Source: Bacteroides sp. (GTDB lineage Bacteria > Bacteroidota > Bacteroidia > Bacteroidales > Muribaculaceae). Taken from it: a DNA stretch of 10,490 nt. This document shows positions 1-5,949 of the stretch, one piece after another (positions within the stretch are counted from its first letter, which is position 1; each line of letters begins with the position of its first letter). Made by a program: the position numbers and the translations under genes. The stretch covers positions 3,052 to 13,541 of the forward strand of contig JAAVDU010000028.1 in the NCBI GenBank assembly GCA_014801605.1. Reading direction: 5' to 3'. The notes below the pieces were generated by a model. That model made no database searches and was not told the origin of the DNA. It saw only the letters and a program-made list of their open reading frames with translations.

Positions 1-474
1 GGTTCCCTGATGGACCAAAGTGTGTTTCCGATGTTATCGAAATATGAGAGTGTGGAAGAAATCCGTGCTACCTATTACAGGATTCTCAGACTGCTTTGTA
101 TCGGCTTGATTGCAATCACTGTCGGTTTTATACTTTTCGCTCGACCCATTATTCTCATCGTATTAGGTGAGAAATGGCTCCCCGCTATATGGGTTTTTCA
201 AATTCTCTCTCTCGCAATCCTTCCGACCACAGTCCAGGTGTTGTGTCGAAATATCCTTAAGACATTGGCAGCAACCAGGAAAGTCTTGTATCTTGAAACG
301 GTAAAGTCGGTGATTGTAATTTCTCTTCTTGCATTAGCTGCCTTTATCAGCACTGCTTCTGTAGTGTGGTCTCTCGTGGTCTCCCAAAGCATCAGCTGTA
401 TAATCTGGATCATCGCCACAGGGAAAGAACTGAAAAAAGTAATCGACAGGAACCAAGGCCTTCCTCAAATTTAA
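1..474 (+). CDS. wzx: Wzx-type polysaccharide flippase, C-terminal part (5' end outside window)
   Basis: The reading frame is open from base 1, so this is the last 157 residues of a longer protein, usually 450-500 residues in this family. It is an inner-membrane transporter of the polysaccharide synthase/MATE-like superfamily, expected to flip undecaprenyl-linked repeat units to the periplasm. Seen in the sequence: a hydrophobic helix (about residues 30-53 of the fragment) followed by the typical LGEKWLPAIWVFQILSLA segment, which is conserved in WzxC-like flippases, then two more hydrophobic stretches (about 95-115 and 118-138) and a charged tail ending near EYKK-like Lys/Glu-rich residues. 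A polymerase gene begins 14 bp downstream, a common wzx-wzy pairing. Family assignment is firm. The substrate cannot be read from the fragment. Confidence 0.88.
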   Translation, partial: GSLMDQSVFPMLSKYESVEEIRATYYRILRLLCIGLIAITVGFILFARPIILIVLGEKWLPAIWVFQILSLAILPTTVQVLCRNILKTLAATRKVLYLETVKSVIVISLLALAAFISTASVVWSLVVSQSISCIIWIIATGKELKKVIDRNQGLPQI

Positions 475-488
475 GATATAAATACGAT

Positions 489-1604
489 ATGGTTTACATC
501 ATAGCATTTTTGGCCGCTCTGATCTGCGCGGTTCTGAACGAGAGATTTTCACCATCTATCAGGAAATCGCTCCTTATCACTTTATGTGTTTACGTTATTC
601 TTGTGCTGGGTCTGAGATACCGTGTAGGGGTTGACACCCTCAACTATATGAATACATATCGCTTCATTCCTACTCTCGACCAGTTTTTCTACAACAACAC
701 TGCGAAAATGATTAGATATGAGCCGGGATTTCTATTTGTATGCTGTCTCTGCAAGACTCTTTACGGCGATTTCTGGACTGTACAGATCATAATGGCCGCT
801 CTGACCAACTCTTGTATTTTCTATTTCATTTATCGTAGTTGCAAGAATCCATTCGTAGGTATTGTATTCTACTTCATTCTGCAATGTCTCTATTTCAATA
901 CTGAAATAATGCGTGAAAGTGCTGCCGTGGCAATATTCCTATTGAACTTCAAAAATCTTCAGGAGAAAAAATGGCTGAATTATTACCTATTGGCCTGCCT
1001 GTCACTCATGTTCCACTATTCAGCTATTGTGATATTCTTCTTCCCGTTTGCTAGCTGGCTGAAACCAAACTACATCTTCCTGGTGTTATGCATATGCTTC
1101 CTCGCGATTACTCCCTTAGTGGAACAGCTCAACCAACTCCTGAATATTGCTGCGGTATCCGGTCGTGTCGAACAATATATAGATGGAGCAGAAGATCTTA
1201 ACCTGAACTGGAGAATCGGAGAGCTGATACGCTCCGCCCTACCGGCTTTTGCGGTGATTATCGCATACAAGCTTTCAAAACAGGAATCCCCTTTCCAGCA
1301 TATGCTATTGCTTCAGATCCTCTTCTGTATGGGTGCGTTTGCCATACCTATCATCTTCTCGCGTTTCACGAATTATACAACATTGTTTGTTACCGTTGGA
1401 GCGGCCAACGTATTGACCCTCCGGGGAGCCGGAATGTGGATTAAAAGCGGTATCGTAGCTGTAATCATTGTATCTCAATCTTATTACTACTACGCAATGA
1501 AAGACCGATGGTTCCCATACTGTTCTATATTCTATCCTGAAAACAACCGGGAACGTAATCAGGTGTACCGACATGACTTCCTCCCCTGGCTGAAAAACAT
1601 GTAA
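489..1604 (+). CDS. EpsG-family (Wzy-like) polysaccharide polymerase
   Basis: A 371-residue polytopic membrane protein of the EpsG family, which acts as the Wzy-type polymerase joining repeat units on the periplasmic face. Diagnostic motifs seen: LRYRVGVDTLNYMNTY (residues 42-57), EPGF (78-81), MRESAAVAIFLL (141-152) and FHYSAIVIFFFPF (175-187). These match the family's conserved R-x(3-5)-D-x-xxY, I/M-R-q-x-x-A and FHxSA signatures. Roughly ten hydrophobic segments span the protein. The frame is open upstream to an ATG at 366, but that extension overlaps the flippase by more than 100 bp and encodes a charged, non-membrane stretch. The ATG at 489 starts directly with a hydrophobic helix and lies 14 bp after the flippase stop, so it is preferred. 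No Shine-Dalgarno is evident. It is the last gene of the plus-strand set. Confidence 0.88.
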   Translation: MVYIIAFLAALICAVLNERFSPSIRKSLLITLCVYVILVLGLRYRVGVDTLNYMNTYRFIPTLDQFFYNNTAKMIRYEPGFLFVCCLCKTLYGDFWTVQIIMAALTNSCIFYFIYRSCKNPFVGIVFYFILQCLYFNTEIMRESAAVAIFLLNFKNLQEKKWLNYYLLACLSLMFHYSAIVIFFFPFASWLKPNYIFLVLCICFLAITPLVEQLNQLLNIAAVSGRVEQYIDGAEDLNLNWRIGELIRSALPAFAVIIAYKLSKQESPFQHMLLLQILFCMGAFAIPIIFSRFTNYTTLFVTVGAANVLTLRGAGMWIKSGIVAVIIVSQSYYYYAMKDRWFPYCSIFYPENNRERNQVYRHDFLPWLKNM

Positions 1605-1652
1605 CCCCCCTTTTTCAGGAAACCATAGTCTATATACATTAACGCTCCACAT

Positions 1653-1675
1653 AATATACGGTCTGACCGGATATT
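1653..1675. terminator. Imperfect palindrome between convergent genes, possible bidirectional terminator
   Basis: AATAT-A-CGGT-CTG-ACCG-G-ATATT can fold into a 9-bp stem with one A/G mismatch and a 3-nt loop, on either strand. It lies 48 bp after the polymerase stop codon and 62 bp after the stop of the convergent glycosyltransferase gene, where two transcripts meet head-on. Neither side has a clear U-tract, so intrinsic termination is only a suggestion. A second, weaker inverted repeat (TGATC...GATCA, 1711-1730) lies 7 bp beyond the glycosyltransferase stop. Confidence 0.35.
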
Positions 1676-1737
1676 CTGTAGAGTGACAGGGGATGGTATT
1701 ATTTCTTTATTGATCTGGTGTGTCCGATCAGTCTATC

Positions 1738-2871
1738 TCAACTCACGCCTATATCCTGTAAGGCATGCCAATAGCTCTCTATTACAATATCCTCGTTGAA
1801 TAGATTCAATGCAAGCTCCCGGGAGGCCTTACTCATCTTTATTTTCTCCTCTCGCGGCTTCTCTATCATATCCATCATAGCTTGAGCCAGGGATCTTGAA
1901 TCACCTACAGGTACTAAAATACCATTCTTTCCATTATCTACCGCTTCCACACAGCCCGGATTGTCGGTAGTGATAATGGGGCGGCCCATGGCACAGGCTT
2001 CCATCAATGACCTGTTCAATCCCTCAAGATACTTACTGGGCAATACTATGACCACACCGTCACGAAGCACATAGGATGGTACATCCTGAGTAGTGCCGCA
2101 ATATTTAATATAACCGGCCGCATTATCCTTTCTTACACGCTCTTCCGGCACTCCCATCGGACTGTCGGTAGCAAGCGGACCAAGAAGCTCACATTCCACT
2201 TCCGGATATTTTGACCTCAATATCTTCGCAGCCTCAACGTATTCATTATAACCCTTATCAAAGAGTATTCGGGCTACCATGAGGAACCGGATATCCTTAA
2301 ACTCCATCGGTTTATATGGATATTTCTTCAGATTGACCCCCTCTCCACCTTTGAGTAGGATCAACTTTTCCGGTGTGACATATTTTCCCTTCAACAAAGT
2401 CTGCTCATTCGATACATTTAGTACGAATACCCGATCAGACAGCCTTAATCCAATCTTATATAATAGCCTGCCAATCTTTTTCTTCAAGGATTTTCCCTCA
2501 AATATATAACCTAAACCGGCAACCATCGAAATACACTTTATACCCAACATCTTGCAGGCCAATGTCCCGTAGATGTTAGGTTTTATAGTATATTGGAAGA
2601 CGATATCCGGCTTTTCCCTCCTGAAAATCTTCAGCAGCTCAAGAAAGTATTTTGCATCCCCTAACGGATTTATATCATTGGGATTGACATTTATCTGATA
2701 GACCTTCCACCTTGGATCAAGAGCCTTGAGCAATTCTTCCTCAACAGTAGAGGCCGGAATGATAATCACGATATTCCACCCTTTCTCGGAAAAATCCTTT
2801 ATAATCCCCAATCGAAACTGCAAAAGGAAATATAAAGAGTTGTTTGAAAAGACTACAGTCTTGGCTTTCAT
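1738..2871 (-). CDS. Glycosyltransferase family 4 (GT-B fold)
   Basis: A 377-residue cytoplasmic glycosyltransferase, expected to add a sugar from a nucleotide donor to the lipid-linked repeat unit. The N-terminal domain has the hydrophobic start typical of the family, followed by SLYFLLQFR (residues 12-20), KPDIVFQYTIKPNIYGTLA (87-105) and MVAGLGYIFEGKS (116-128), all usual in the WbpH/PglA-like GT4 branch. The C-terminal domain carries FLMVARILFDKGYNEYVEAA (196-215), the E-x7-E donor-binding motif (E283 and E291 in LEGLNRSLMEA) and the common continuation DNPGCVEAVDNGKNGILVP (303-321). Length is normal for the family. It starts with an AUG 10 bp after the stop of the GT2 gene, without a Shine-Dalgarno sequence, and is the last gene of the minus-strand operon. 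Donor and linkage are not predictable; closeness to N-acetylhexosamine or uronic-acid transferases is only an impression. Confidence 0.9.
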   Translation of the reverse strand: MKAKTVVFSNNSLYFLLQFRLGIIKDFSEKGWNIVIIIPASTVEEELLKALDPRWKVYQINVNPNDINPLGDAKYFLELLKIFRREKPDIVFQYTIKPNIYGTLACKMLGIKCISMVAGLGYIFEGKSLKKKIGRLLYKIGLRLSDRVFVLNVSNEQTLLKGKYVTPEKLILLKGGEGVNLKKYPYKPMEFKDIRFLMVARILFDKGYNEYVEAAKILRSKYPEVECELLGPLATDSPMGVPEERVRKDNAAGYIKYCGTTQDVPSYVLRDGVVIVLPSKYLEGLNRSLMEACAMGRPIITTDNPGCVEAVDNGKNGILVPVGDSRSLAQAMMDMIEKPREEKIKMSKASRELALNLFNEDIVIESYWHALQDIGVS

Positions 2872-2881
2872 AGGGTTATGA

Positions 2882-3805
2882 TTAGTATCTATTTAATACG
2901 ACAGCTAGTTTGAAAAGTAAATTATACGTAGGATTTGACGTACGGTAACTCGGATTAGAGGCTATCCGAATTCTTCCAATCAGTCCCTTACTGCCATAGC
3001 CCGACAGATCTTCTGCCGTCTTCTGGCTTTTCGGCGACATGTAGGCTCTATATAGGTGTAGAATCTCTTTTACCTGACCCGACCTATATCTGTTTTTATC
3101 CATAAAATTATGGTAACGTCTCTTCCAGCGTGATAAAAAGCTGCCCGTCCCAATTACATTACTACTGTGCTGACGATAAAGAATATGCGGAGTGGTGTCT
3201 TCATACACTCTCCCTCCACAAGCCAATACTGTCTTATAAAGCCAGCTGTCATGCATCGACATCTTGTCAGGACTACCTTGCAAGAACAACTCCAGGGCAC
3301 GACGGTTAAACACCATCGTACATCCGGCACATGCTTGTGCAAGACAAGCTTCCTCAAAATTAAGATAATGGTGCGTGCTCCATTCTTTGCCTATAGGACG
3401 CAAGGATTGGTCAACAATTCGAGGTGGGCAAAAATACAGCAAAGGTCGTGTTTCATCAGTCGTTAGCGTCTTTAGTGACTTGATGCCGGTGCATAGCTTA
3501 TCTTCCAACCAGAAATCATCCTGATCGGAAAAAGCAAAATACTCCACATCGGAATATTTGTCATACGCATAGCGGGCTGCCTCATAGAAACTCTTCTTAC
3601 ACCCGACATTCTCTCCGAAGATCAGATCAATAGTCGGATGTTCTCTCTTATACCCTGAGAGTATTTCTTTCGTTTTATCTGACGACCCGTCATCGCGTAT
3701 AACAAAATGCAAAGAGATATCTTGCTGACTGAATATGGTATCCATCTGTTCCCGGAGATATGTTTCCCCGTTATAGGTAGACATTATGACAGCGATCTTA
3801 TCCAT
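2882..3805 (-). CDS. Glycosyltransferase family 2, rhamnosyltransferase-like
   Basis: A 307-residue GT-A-fold inverting transferase. Seen: the nucleotide-binding start IAVIMSTYNGETYLREQMDT (residues 4-23), IRDDGSSDKT (36-45), the metal-binding region AFSDQDDFWLEDK (91-103) and a MHDSW motif (184-188) carrying the probable catalytic acidic residue. The FSDQDD-W form and the downstream CAGCTMVFNR (159-168) and H-x-LYRQHSSNVIG (207-219) segments are typical of the branch annotated as rhamnosyltransferases in O-antigen and capsule loci. The branch also includes other deoxysugar and hexose transferases, so the donor is uncertain. No membrane segments are evident. The start codon follows an AT-rich leader. 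The stop is 10 bp from the GT4 gene, which suggests co-translation and consecutive steps on one glycan. Confidence 0.9.
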   Translation of the reverse strand: MDKIAVIMSTYNGETYLREQMDTIFSQQDISLHFVIRDDGSSDKTKEILSGYKREHPTIDLIFGENVGCKKSFYEAARYAYDKYSDVEYFAFSDQDDFWLEDKLCTGIKSLKTLTTDETRPLLYFCPPRIVDQSLRPIGKEWSTHHYLNFEEACLAQACAGCTMVFNRRALELFLQGSPDKMSMHDSWLYKTVLACGGRVYEDTTPHILYRQHSSNVIGTGSFLSRWKRRYHNFMDKNRYRSGQVKEILHLYRAYMSPKSQKTAEDLSGYGSKGLIGRIRIASNPSYRTSNPTYNLLFKLAVVLNRY

Positions 3806-3821
3806 TATATAATTCTGTTAT

Positions 3822-3852
3822 GAGAAACTTCATTATAAAAAGATAGTTTCCC
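3822..3852 (-). other. Stem-loop in the leader of the GT2 gene
   Basis: In the minus-strand transcript, GGGAAACU and AGUUUCUC can pair (8 bp including one G-U), enclosing a 15-nt AU-rich loop. The downstream foot lies about 16 nt before the GT2 start codon. It sits in the 130-bp gap between licD and the GT2 gene, the longest gap in this operon. A role in translation or RNA stability is possible but unproven, and a chance fold is quite possible at this size. Confidence 0.25.
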
Positions 3853-3897
3853 CTTATTAGAAACGGCTCTTCACTTCATATATTTCATACCCCGGGA

Positions 3898-3942
3898 CTA
3901 ATTTTGATGTAGCCAATATAACTTGGCGATTACTCTCAGCAT
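3898..3942 (-). CDS. Possible 14-codon leader-like ORF overlapping the licD stop (doubtful)
   Basis: An ATG at 3942-3940 overlaps the licD stop codon (ATGCTGA arrangement). CCAAAGGAG lies 8 nt upstream of it, the best Shine-Dalgarno match in the window apart from that at licD. The frame gives MLRVIAKLYWLHQN and then stops at TAG (3900-3898). No product is recognised. It could be a translated mini-ORF, the 5' remnant of a lost gene coupled to licD, or chance, since the purine-rich stretch also encodes the licD C-terminus. Confidence 0.2.
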   Translation of the reverse strand: MLRVIAKLYWLHQN

Positions 3943-4796
3943 TGATCACTCTCCTTTGGCAACCGGAAATCCTTACAGTAATGATGCCATTTATCCTTAT
4001 CATCCGGAATTTTCTTCCAGTCTCCATACACCTCTGCAAGATATTTTTCCGACTGGTGCGGTATATAGGCCTCCTCTCCATTCGGGAACCTGAATTTCCG
4101 GGGTGGAAACACATAATCCTTCGGCATCGGATTCCATCCTTTCTGCGTGCTTATACCGCAATATACATAATCTCCCTCTCTTTTATTTGATATGATCAAA
4201 TCAAGCAGACGGAACCAGTTTTTCAATCCGATGGGGCTACAGAATGCTCCTACGACTTTTCGTAGACCGAACAGTCTTTTTCCGGAAGAAGTGGAACATA
4301 AAATATTCTTATACTCTTCCGACGCATATTTATACTGCATCACTGAATTCTGGATGAAGACTGTCCCGTATGACAGAAATTTCTTGATTTTGTGCAATGC
4401 CATACTTGAAGGAACATCATCAAGTGGAAAGATATCTATGAAGACACCCTCTACATGTGGCGGTCCCATTTCTGTCGGATTGGAGAAGACGGTCGTTTTG
4501 TCTATTATCTTTGTGAACCTCACTATCGGGCCCGCTGCACTTTCCAATGAATAGACTATATACTTCTCGGGGAGTTCCTTTACATATTCCTTTAGAAATA
4601 TATCATAATCCTTGCGGGGCATGTAAAGATCAAGGTCATCATCCCACGGAATCCAGCCTCCATGTCGCATCACTCCTATGACATTGCCAAAGGCCAATGT
4701 CACAGTTAATTCATGTCTATCACAGATCCTCTCTATATCCTTGTACATTGAGAATAGATGCTTCTGCAATGCTTGAATATCCTCCTTAGTCAACAT
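3936..4796 (-). CDS. licD: LicD-family phosphotransferase
   Basis: With the preferred start this is a 286-residue LicD-family protein. The family transfers a phosphorylated headgroup, classically phosphocholine from CDP-choline and in other members polyol- or sugar-phosphates, onto a glycan. Seen (numbering from ATG 4796): the conserved core FGNVIGVMRHGGWIPWDDDLDLYMPR (36-61), split by Gly-Gly and containing the catalytic/metal-binding DDDLD (52-56); then GVFIDIFPLDDVP (117-129), which is equally typical. The frame is open to ATGs at 4829 and 4853. The ATG at 4796 is chosen because LTKEDIQALQKHLF is the usual family N-terminus, the length fits, and an AGGGGGA sequence lies 7 nt upstream. The next upstream gene is the octopine-dehydrogenase-like one. 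The nearby cytidylyltransferase-like fusion enzyme is a plausible source of the activated donor. The actual headgroup is unknown. Confidence 0.88.
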   Translation of the reverse strand: MLTKEDIQALQKHLFSMYKDIERICDRHELTVTLAFGNVIGVMRHGGWIPWDDDLDLYMPRKDYDIFLKEYVKELPEKYIVYSLESAAGPIVRFTKIIDKTTVFSNPTEMGPPHVEGVFIDIFPLDDVPSSMALHKIKKFLSYGTVFIQNSVMQYKYASEEYKNILCSTSSGKRLFGLRKVVGAFCSPIGLKNWFRLLDLIISNKREGDYVYCGISTQKGWNPMPKDYVFPPRKFRFPNGEEAYIPHQSEKYLAEVYGDWKKIPDDKDKWHHYCKDFRLPKESDQC

Positions 4797-4818
4797 AACA
4801 GCATCCCCCTTGCTGTTA
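4794..4818 (-). promoter_or_regulatory. Hairpin presenting the Shine-Dalgarno sequence of licD in its loop
   Basis: In the minus-strand transcript, UAACAGCA pairs perfectly with UGCUGUUA (8 bp), the final A being the A of the licD AUG. The 7-nt loop is AGGGGGA, a strong Shine-Dalgarno-like sequence. This combination decides the start codon at 4796 and suggests structure-dependent initiation. Other genes here show no comparable ribosome-binding site. If translation really starts at 4829 or 4853, the structure would instead lie inside the coding region. Confidence 0.45.
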
Positions 4819-4851
4819 CATTCCGCCATTATATGTCCTTGGGCTCGTAAC

Positions 4852-4866
4852 ATATTGAATCAATAT
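4852..4866. promoter_or_regulatory. 15-bp palindrome upstream of licD
   Basis: ATATTGA-A-TCAATAT has perfect 7-bp arms around a single central base. It lies in the gap between the dehydrogenase-like gene and licD, 56 bp upstream of the preferred licD start. Symmetry and size fit a dimeric regulator's operator, or a small RNA hairpin (ATATTG/CAATAT). No promoter boxes are recognisable nearby, and no regulator gene is in the window. Confidence 0.25.
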
Positions 4867-4913
4867 CTTCTGTTTCTATCTTGCTCTTCCCTATAACCTT
4901 TTGATCATTCTTA

Positions 4914-5936
4914 TCATCTCAGCTTTCTCATCCCCCATTCATACACCTCATCGATTGCAGGTGTCTCTATACCCTCTTGTCTGGCTAAGTCCCTTATATA
5001 TCTTAAACCATAAGGGAAATCCTCTGTGAAGTAACGACTTGAAAAATCCGGTATCCAACCTTCTCCTTCTATTTCTTTCATCGGTGCCTTTATATCACGG
5101 AAGGCCGGTATACTCCTGATTTTCGCCGTTAATGACGCTGCATCCTTTGATTCATAATACTCGAGCAACGGCGGTATACTGTCGGATTTAAGTCCTAATT
5201 TTCTCAACAAAGACTGGAACTCACCATCCATCTTTATCAAATATTCCGAGGCCTCATCTGTCCATTGCGAATAGAACAACACGGGGGCCGACCAGACCTC
5301 TCCTTTATAGTCTTTCCACATCTGATATAAACGTCCGGTGTGCAGTATAGGATTGCTGTTGGATAGAGATACTTCATAGAATGAATCCAGAACAGTTATC
5401 GGTGTGCCGAGAAGGTTCTCCAACTGAACACGTAGATCTTCCGGTCTGTCACAATTCTCTATCGCGACATTCAACTTAGCCTTATATCCAAGAAGATCTC
5501 CGATTTGCCCATATGTCCTGTACCGCGCGATAAACGGCACACGCTGGAATCCGAATAAGGGATAGGATTTTCCTAATATGTCATGTGCCATGAAAAAGAA
5601 ACCTGTGCTCGCTACAACGGCACCAATCACAGTATCCTTTCGCAACCATGGCTTTATGGAGAGCAGTGCTTTCTCTATCATGTAACCCGGCAAGGTAAGG
5701 AAAATCATATCAGCTGAAGGTATCACCTCCTTTGGCTCAGAGGTGATGTCAACAAGTTCTCCTGAGTAGAGCTTTCCATCGGGATCATATACCTCAATGG
5801 ACTTGCTCCAGTTTTCAGGATGTCCCGTCAATATACTCACCTTGACTCCCTTTGAAAGAAAAACTCCTGCACATACCAGACCCAGACTTCCTCCTCCACA
5901 AATGCATATGTTCTGTATCGTTTTCATTCTATACAT
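4914..5936 (-). CDS. NAD(P)-dependent octopine/nopaline dehydrogenase-family oxidoreductase
   Basis: A 340-residue two-domain protein. The N-terminal Rossmann domain begins with ICICGGGSLGLVCAG (residues 10-24), a dinucleotide-binding glycine motif, and FLTLPGYMIEKAL (79-91) is the usual second half. The C-terminal domain belongs to the octopine/nopaline dehydrogenase family: SNSNPILHTGRLY (192-204) with the likely catalytic His199, and the family end-signature RYFTEDFPYGLRYIRDLARQ (301-320) followed by ETPAIDEVYEW (324-334). Known members reductively join an amino group to a 2-keto acid, or oxidise such compounds; many relatives in polysaccharide loci have no assigned substrate. A second ATG at 5927 (three codons in) is an equally good start; the spacing to the upstream fusion gene is 13 or 22 bp. 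Position between an aminotransferase fusion and LicD suggests it acts on the amine made by the former, which is inference. Confidence 0.85.
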   Translation of the reverse strand: MYRMKTIQNICICGGGSLGLVCAGVFLSKGVKVSILTGHPENWSKSIEVYDPDGKLYSGELVDITSEPKEVIPSADMIFLTLPGYMIEKALLSIKPWLRKDTVIGAVVASTGFFFMAHDILGKSYPLFGFQRVPFIARYRTYGQIGDLLGYKAKLNVAIENCDRPEDLRVQLENLLGTPITVLDSFYEVSLSNSNPILHTGRLYQMWKDYKGEVWSAPVLFYSQWTDEASEYLIKMDGEFQSLLRKLGLKSDSIPPLLEYYESKDAASLTAKIRSIPAFRDIKAPMKEIEGEGWIPDFSSRYFTEDFPYGLRYIRDLARQEGIETPAIDEVYEWGMRKLR

Positions 5937-5949
5937 CTTACCGGTCGTT

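Noticed and set aside
366..488. Upstream extension of the polymerase reading frame to an earlier ATG
   Set aside because: It would overlap the flippase gene by over 100 bp and adds a charged, non-membrane stretch, whereas the ATG at 489 begins with a membrane helix just after the flippase stop.
1711..1730. TGATC...GATCA inverted repeat as terminator for the GT4 gene
   Set aside because: The stem is five pairs before a mismatch and no U-tract follows, so it is not called as a separate feature.
3857..4114. 85-codon minus-strand frame overlapping the licD 3' end
   Set aside because: Most of it lies inside licD in another frame and has an arginine-rich shadow composition. Only its last part, in the gap, looks protein-like, and this is reported as part of a finding instead of a gene.
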